Assembly (NCBI RefSeq): GCF_934725225.1
Contig: NZ_CAKVAM010000001.1
Coordinates: forward strand, 541,003 to 605,002
Source of the DNA: an uncultured Treponema sp.
Lineage (GTDB): Bacteria > Spirochaetota > Spirochaetia > Treponematales > Treponemataceae
Length of the DNA stretch: 64,000 bases
Reading direction: 5' to 3'
Shown here: in pieces, positions 60,651 to 64,000 of the stretch
Position numbering within the stretch: position 1 is the first letter of the stretch
Layout: every line of letters begins with the position of its first letter
Program-made: the position numbers and the translations under genes
The notes under the pieces: generated by a model
Seen by the model: only the letters and a program-made list of their open reading frames with translations
Told to the model about the DNA's origin: nothing
Databases searched by the model: none

Positions 60651-62498
60651 GTGGACAAAAAATATTATTCAAATGAAAACTCAGCTCCTTCAATTGATTC
60701 CGCTTTTTATTATGACGGAAACGATCTTGGCTTAACCTTGAACGGAACTTCTGCAAGTTTTAAATGTTGGGCACCGACTGCTGACAACGTGCGCCTTTTG
60801 CTGTTTAAAGATTCAGCTGCAAAAAAATTGTGCGCCGCAAAGCAAATGGAACGCAAGGAAAAAGGCGTTTGGTTTTTCAGCGGCTCTTATGAAGGCTGCT
60901 CTTATTATCAGTATGAAATTTCTTTTGGCGAGGAAGTTTATAAAGTTGCTGACATTTGGCACACGGTTGCCGGCCCGGATTCTGTTGCATCGCAAATCGC
61001 AGTCATCGAAAAATCAGAATATGAAAATCCATTTAAAGAAACTGATTATTCAAAAGCTGTAATTTACGAAATGCACATCCGGGACTGGAGCCGCGCTGTA
61101 AATCCTGCTTCAACTGGAAAATTTCTTGAAGTTGCTGACCCAAAAATAATTTCGCATTTGAAAGAGCTTGGCGTAACTCATGTTCAGATTCTTCCGATGT
61201 TCGATTATGCGCAAAAAAATTCAGACCTTTCATACAACTGGGGCTACAATCCTTTTCACTTCAATGTTCCAGAAGGCCGCTATGTTTCTCAAGGATACAC
61301 TGACGGAATTCAGGCCGTAAAAGAAATGCAGCAAATGGTAAAGTCGTTCCATGACGCTGGAATCGCCGTGATAATGGATGTCGTTTACAATCACACTGAC
61401 GGCACGCAAAATAATTCGCTTTATGATATGACCGTTCCAAAATATTTTTACAGGCTTAATTCTGAAGGCGGATATTCCAACGGTTCAGGCTGCGGAAACG
61501 AAATCGCCACAAATCATAAAATGGTAAAAAAATATGTTATTGACTCTCTCAAGCACTGGATGAAAGATTTTCACATAAACGGATTCCGCTTTGATCTTAT
61601 GGGAGTTCAGGAACAGGAAACTATGTCGGAAATTTTTTACGAGCTGAAAAAAATTGATCCGTGCGTAATGGTTTACGGCGAGCCTTGGACCGGCGGAGAA
61701 TGCGCTGTAAAAAACGGTTGCTCTGCTTCTGTTGCTTGCGGAAAAAATTGCGGAGTCGGCGCGTTCAATGATGATTTTAGAGACGCAATAAAAGGAAGCG
61801 AATTCGGCGGATTTGCAAAAGGCCAGGTTCAGGGAAACTTCTGCGATTCAGAAATTGAAAAAGGACTTCTTGGCGCGACTGGAAAAAACAACAGAAATCC
61901 AAGCGGAATTCCAAACCTTTCAATTCATTACGTTGAATGCCATGACAATTACACTTTGTTCGACAAGCTTGCAATTTCGTATCTTGAAAAAACTTCTTAT
62001 TCGGGAAATCTTTTTGAGGCAATCGGAAACGTTGGGCTTGAAAAAGTTAAAAGACAGGACATTCTTGCGGCGGCGTATATTATTCTTGCACAGGGAACGC
62101 CTTTTATAAATGGCGGTCAAGAATTTCTTCGCACAAAGCAAGGAAATGAAAATAGCTACAATTCAAGCGATGAAATAAATCAAATCAGCTTGGAATTTAA
62201 AACACGTTATTCTGATGTCTTTAACGCATACAAAGGACTTATTGCTTTCCGCAGGAAAAAACCTGACTCGTTTGGCTCAAAAACTGATTGCTTGGCAAAG
62301 ACAATTTCCCCGGGACTTACAAAATACACTGCCGGAAACTTCTGCATATATTTTAACGCTACAGATTCTTCTGCAAAAATTGATTCAGCCGGATTTGCAA
62401 ATTCCATAGAAGTTTTAAGCGGAAAACCGGAGCAAAAAGATTTTATTCCAGACACTGTGGATGCAAAAAGTTTTGTGATTTTAAAGAAACTTGATTGA
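60651..62498 (+). CDS. Type I pullulanase (GH13 debranching enzyme)
   Basis: About 615 residues from GTG 60651. An N-terminal CBM48-like domain (FKCWAPTADNVRLLL) precedes the GH13 barrel with the pullulanase mark YNWGYNP, catalytic Asp315 (GFRFDLMG), Glu344 (YGEPWTGG) and Asp432 (ECHDNYT). It cuts alpha-1,6 branches of glycogen or starch fragments. No signal peptide, so probably glycogen or malto-dextrin turnover in the cytoplasm. Confidence 0.9.
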   Translation: MDKKYYSNENSAPSIDSAFYYDGNDLGLTLNGTSASFKCWAPTADNVRLLLFKDSAAKKLCAAKQMERKEKGVWFFSGSYEGCSYYQYEISFGEEVYKVADIWHTVAGPDSVASQIAVIEKSEYENPFKETDYSKAVIYEMHIRDWSRAVNPASTGKFLEVADPKIISHLKELGVTHVQILPMFDYAQKNSDLSYNWGYNPFHFNVPEGRYVSQGYTDGIQAVKEMQQMVKSFHDAGIAVIMDVVYNHTDGTQNNSLYDMTVPKYFYRLNSEGGYSNGSGCGNEIATNHKMVKKYVIDSLKHWMKDFHINGFRFDLMGVQEQETMSEIFYELKKIDPCVMVYGEPWTGGECAVKNGCSASVACGKNCGVGAFNDDFRDAIKGSEFGGFAKGQVQGNFCDSEIEKGLLGATGKNNRNPSGIPNLSIHYVECHDNYTLFDKLAISYLEKTSYSGNLFEAIGNVGLEKVKRQDILAAAYIILAQGTPFINGGQEFLRTKQGNENSYNSSDEINQISLEFKTRYSDVFNAYKGLIAFRRKKPDSFGSKTDCLAKTISPGLTKYTAGNFCIYFNATDSSAKIDSAGFANSIEVLSGKPEQKDFIPDTVDAKSFVILKKLD

Positions 62499-62560
62499 TA
62501 ATCTGCTAGGCTCAAAATATTAGGTCGAATGTCGAGTTTTATGATTTCTTGAAATTTCTA

Positions 62561-62658
62561 GTCATTATCGGGCTTGACCCTGCGATGTTTCTGAAAGAAA
62601 CTCGGTTGATAATCTATTGCACTTTTTTTGCAAGATTGCCGTGTCAGGCTCAAAATGT
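62561..62658. repeat. Dispersed intergenic hairpin elements, degraded copies F and G
   Basis: Copy F (62561-62587) is in reverse orientation; its complement includes TCAAG followed by CCCGATAATGAC. Copy G (62631-62658) keeps CAAGATTGCCGTG and TCAGG but has lost its right arm. They lie in the 62499-62694 gap, which has no gene. Confidence 0.6.
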
Positions 62659-62694
62659 TCAAAAACCGGCAAAGCCAGGCTTCATTTGTTCCAG

Positions 62695-63315
62695 TTATTT
62701 TCCAAACCGCCTGATGAATTCCTTTTTGTCGTTGATGCCGGTTTTTTCGTAGATGCTTGAGATATAGTTTTCCACGGCGCGCTGTCTTATCTGCAGTTTT
62801 TCGGCAATCTGCGTGTTGGAGAAATTTTGCAGAATCAAGGCCATCACCTGCTTTTCTCTTTGCGTAAGCGCGTCTGTAAACGAATTGAATTCTACAAGAT
62901 TTTCCCGCAATTCTTTTTGTACAAAAGTTCTTCCGCTGAAAGCGTTGTCCATGCATTCTATGAGCTCGTCCGACGGCGCGTTTTTTGAAACATAGCCCGA
63001 AGCTCCGTTTTGAATTGCAGTCTGGACCATTCCTGCCGAAAAGAACATTGAGTACACTATGATTTTTAGTTCCGGATAAAGCGAGTGAAGCTCTGCGATA
63101 AAGTCAAAGCCCGCGTCGTCGCCAGAAAAATTAAGGTCGGAAATCACAAGGTCAGGAAGCGTGTTTCCGCCCGACAAAAGCGAAAGCTCAGAAAGCGCCT
63201 GTTCAGGCTCGCCGGCATTACCTTTGCAAACCCAGCCAGATTTTTTTTCGATGTAGGAAATCGTGCCGATGCGCAAAAGCTCGTGGTCGTCAACAATGTA
63301 AAATGTTTTCGCCAT
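62695..63315 (-). CDS. NarL/LuxR-family response regulator
   Basis: A 206-residue response regulator. The receiver domain has DD (9-10), phosphoacceptor Asp60 in VISDLNF and a Lys in YVSKNA; the C-terminal LuxR helix-turn-helix includes LTQREKQVMALILQNFSNTQIAEKL. The kinase gene lies 3 nt upstream and is its likely partner. Targets unknown. Confidence 0.92.
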   Translation of the reverse strand: MAKTFYIVDDHELLRIGTISYIEKKSGWVCKGNAGEPEQALSELSLLSGGNTLPDLVISDLNFSGDDAGFDFIAELHSLYPELKIIVYSMFFSAGMVQTAIQNGASGYVSKNAPSDELIECMDNAFSGRTFVQKELRENLVEFNSFTDALTQREKQVMALILQNFSNTQIAEKLQIRQRAVENYISSIYEKTGINDKKEFIRRFGK

Positions 63316-63318
63316 TTT

Positions 63319-64000
63319 TCACACCTCCACCGTTATCTGCGTTCCAAAATCCGGCGCGGAAGAGAACGTCACTTTTCCATTTAGAAGCCTTGCCCTCTCG
63401 CAGATATTGCGGACTCCAAAATGGGATTCCTTGGACTTCTCAAAAACGGCACAGTTTATCTCTTTTACAAGCTCCCCGTCCATTCCGCAGCCGTCGTCGG
63501 AAATTATGATTTTAAAATGGCTTCCTGGATTTTTTGCGGCCATCGCCAGCGCCGGAAATGCCTTTTTCAATGTCGCTTTTTGTCCGGCGTTTTCAACAGA
63601 CCAGGACTCCGGTGCGCTTCTCTTAAAAAACACCGTGACTTCGTTCGCGCCCGCGTGATTTTTTATATTCTGCAGCGCTTCCTGCACAATCCGGTAAACA
63701 TTCAAGAGCCCGTCGCCATTCAAGCAGGAAAAATCAACACCGTTTTCCGCAATCAGACGGAACTGGAAAGCGTCTCCGAAAATCTTTTTTGCAAAGACAT
63801 TCACCAAAGAAAGCAGATTGTCTTTTGTAATGCTCGGCGGAGTCAGGTTGTAGCAGAGATTTCTGATTTCCTCAATGTTCTGATTTTGCGTTTCAATAAT
63901 CTTAGCCGCCGTGCCTTTGTCGTAAATATTTTCCGCAAGAAGAGAAACATACCGCAAATTCTGCGCGACGCTGTCGTGGAGCTCCCGGCTGATTCTTTTG
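63319..64000 (-). CDS. NarX/DesK-type histidine kinase, 5' end outside window
   Basis: The frame stays open through base 64000, so the N-terminus is missing. Visible are the H-box SRELHDSVAQNLRY of the HisKA_3 family, then an ATPase domain with NVYRIVQEALQNIKNHAGA (N-box), SDDGCGMD and HFGVRNICERARLLNG (G-boxes). It pairs with the LuxR-type regulator downstream. The sensory part is not visible. Confidence 0.9.
   Translation of the reverse strand, partial: KRISRELHDSVAQNLRYVSLLAENIYDKGTAAKIIETQNQNIEEIRNLCYNLTPPSITKDNLLSLVNVFAKKIFGDAFQFRLIAENGVDFSCLNGDGLLNVYRIVQEALQNIKNHAGANEVTVFFKRSAPESWSVENAGQKATLKKAFPALAMAAKNPGSHFKIIISDDGCGMDGELVKEINCAVFEKSKESHFGVRNICERARLLNGKVTFSSAPDFGTQITVEV

Overview
The window is AT-rich DNA with spirochaete, probably Treponema, character. 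The reasons are a phase-variation-type poly-G tract in an outer-membrane barrel gene, a lysine route through DapL, DUF2259- and DUF3793-type proteins, and carbohydrate-fermenter gene content. The genus is an inference from gene content. No rRNA, tRNA or CRISPR array was seen.

Region 1 (1-8050) is an accessory or defence-like island. It holds a leftward TerY-like operon (vWA protein, Ser/Thr kinase, two zinc-ribbon proteins), a divergent XRE regulator with operator-like AGGTA repeats, and a type III toxin-antitoxin locus (repeat RNA, attenuating terminator, ToxN/AbiQ-type endoribonuclease). Beyond these lie a decayed ISAs1-type transposase tail, a DUF234-type ATPase, a 22-bp palindromic tandem array, a LacI regulator, and a GNAT toxin-antitoxin-like pair bracketed by two copies of a dispersed stem-loop repeat.

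Region 2 (5974-20230) is a beta-mannan utilisation locus. An endomannanase lipoprotein cuts mannan outside the cell and an ABC importer takes up the oligosaccharides. A 2-epimerase turns mannobiose into mannosyl-glucose, two GH130 phosphorylases release mannose-1-phosphate, and ManA feeds mannose-6-phosphate into glycolysis. The same 14-bp LacI-type operator sits just downstream of three promoters: lacI itself, a divergent outer-membrane barrel gene, and the mannan operon. The barrel gene is out of frame at a 9-G tract inside its signal peptide; eight Gs would restore it.

Region 3 (20230-64000) is mostly housekeeping: release-factor-like ArfB, asd and dapA, aroC, a DD-carboxypeptidase, murI, icd, map, a DnaJ-domain protein, gatCAB, a DUF3793/flavodoxin pair behind a structured three-way-junction leader, a permuted GH3 glucosidase with a divergent AraC regulator, PtsN, fabDGFZ, ndk, gpsA, ffh, a large TPR membrane protein, dapL, hisC, pullulanase, and a NarL-type two-component system cut by the window edge.

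A recurring promoter feature is a -10 box ending exactly 6 nt before the start codon with no Shine-Dalgarno sequence. It occurs at five plus-strand genes, and three more are close to it. This predicts leaderless mRNAs. A dispersed intergenic hairpin with conserved TCAAG loop, conserved flanks and covarying stems recurs through the window.
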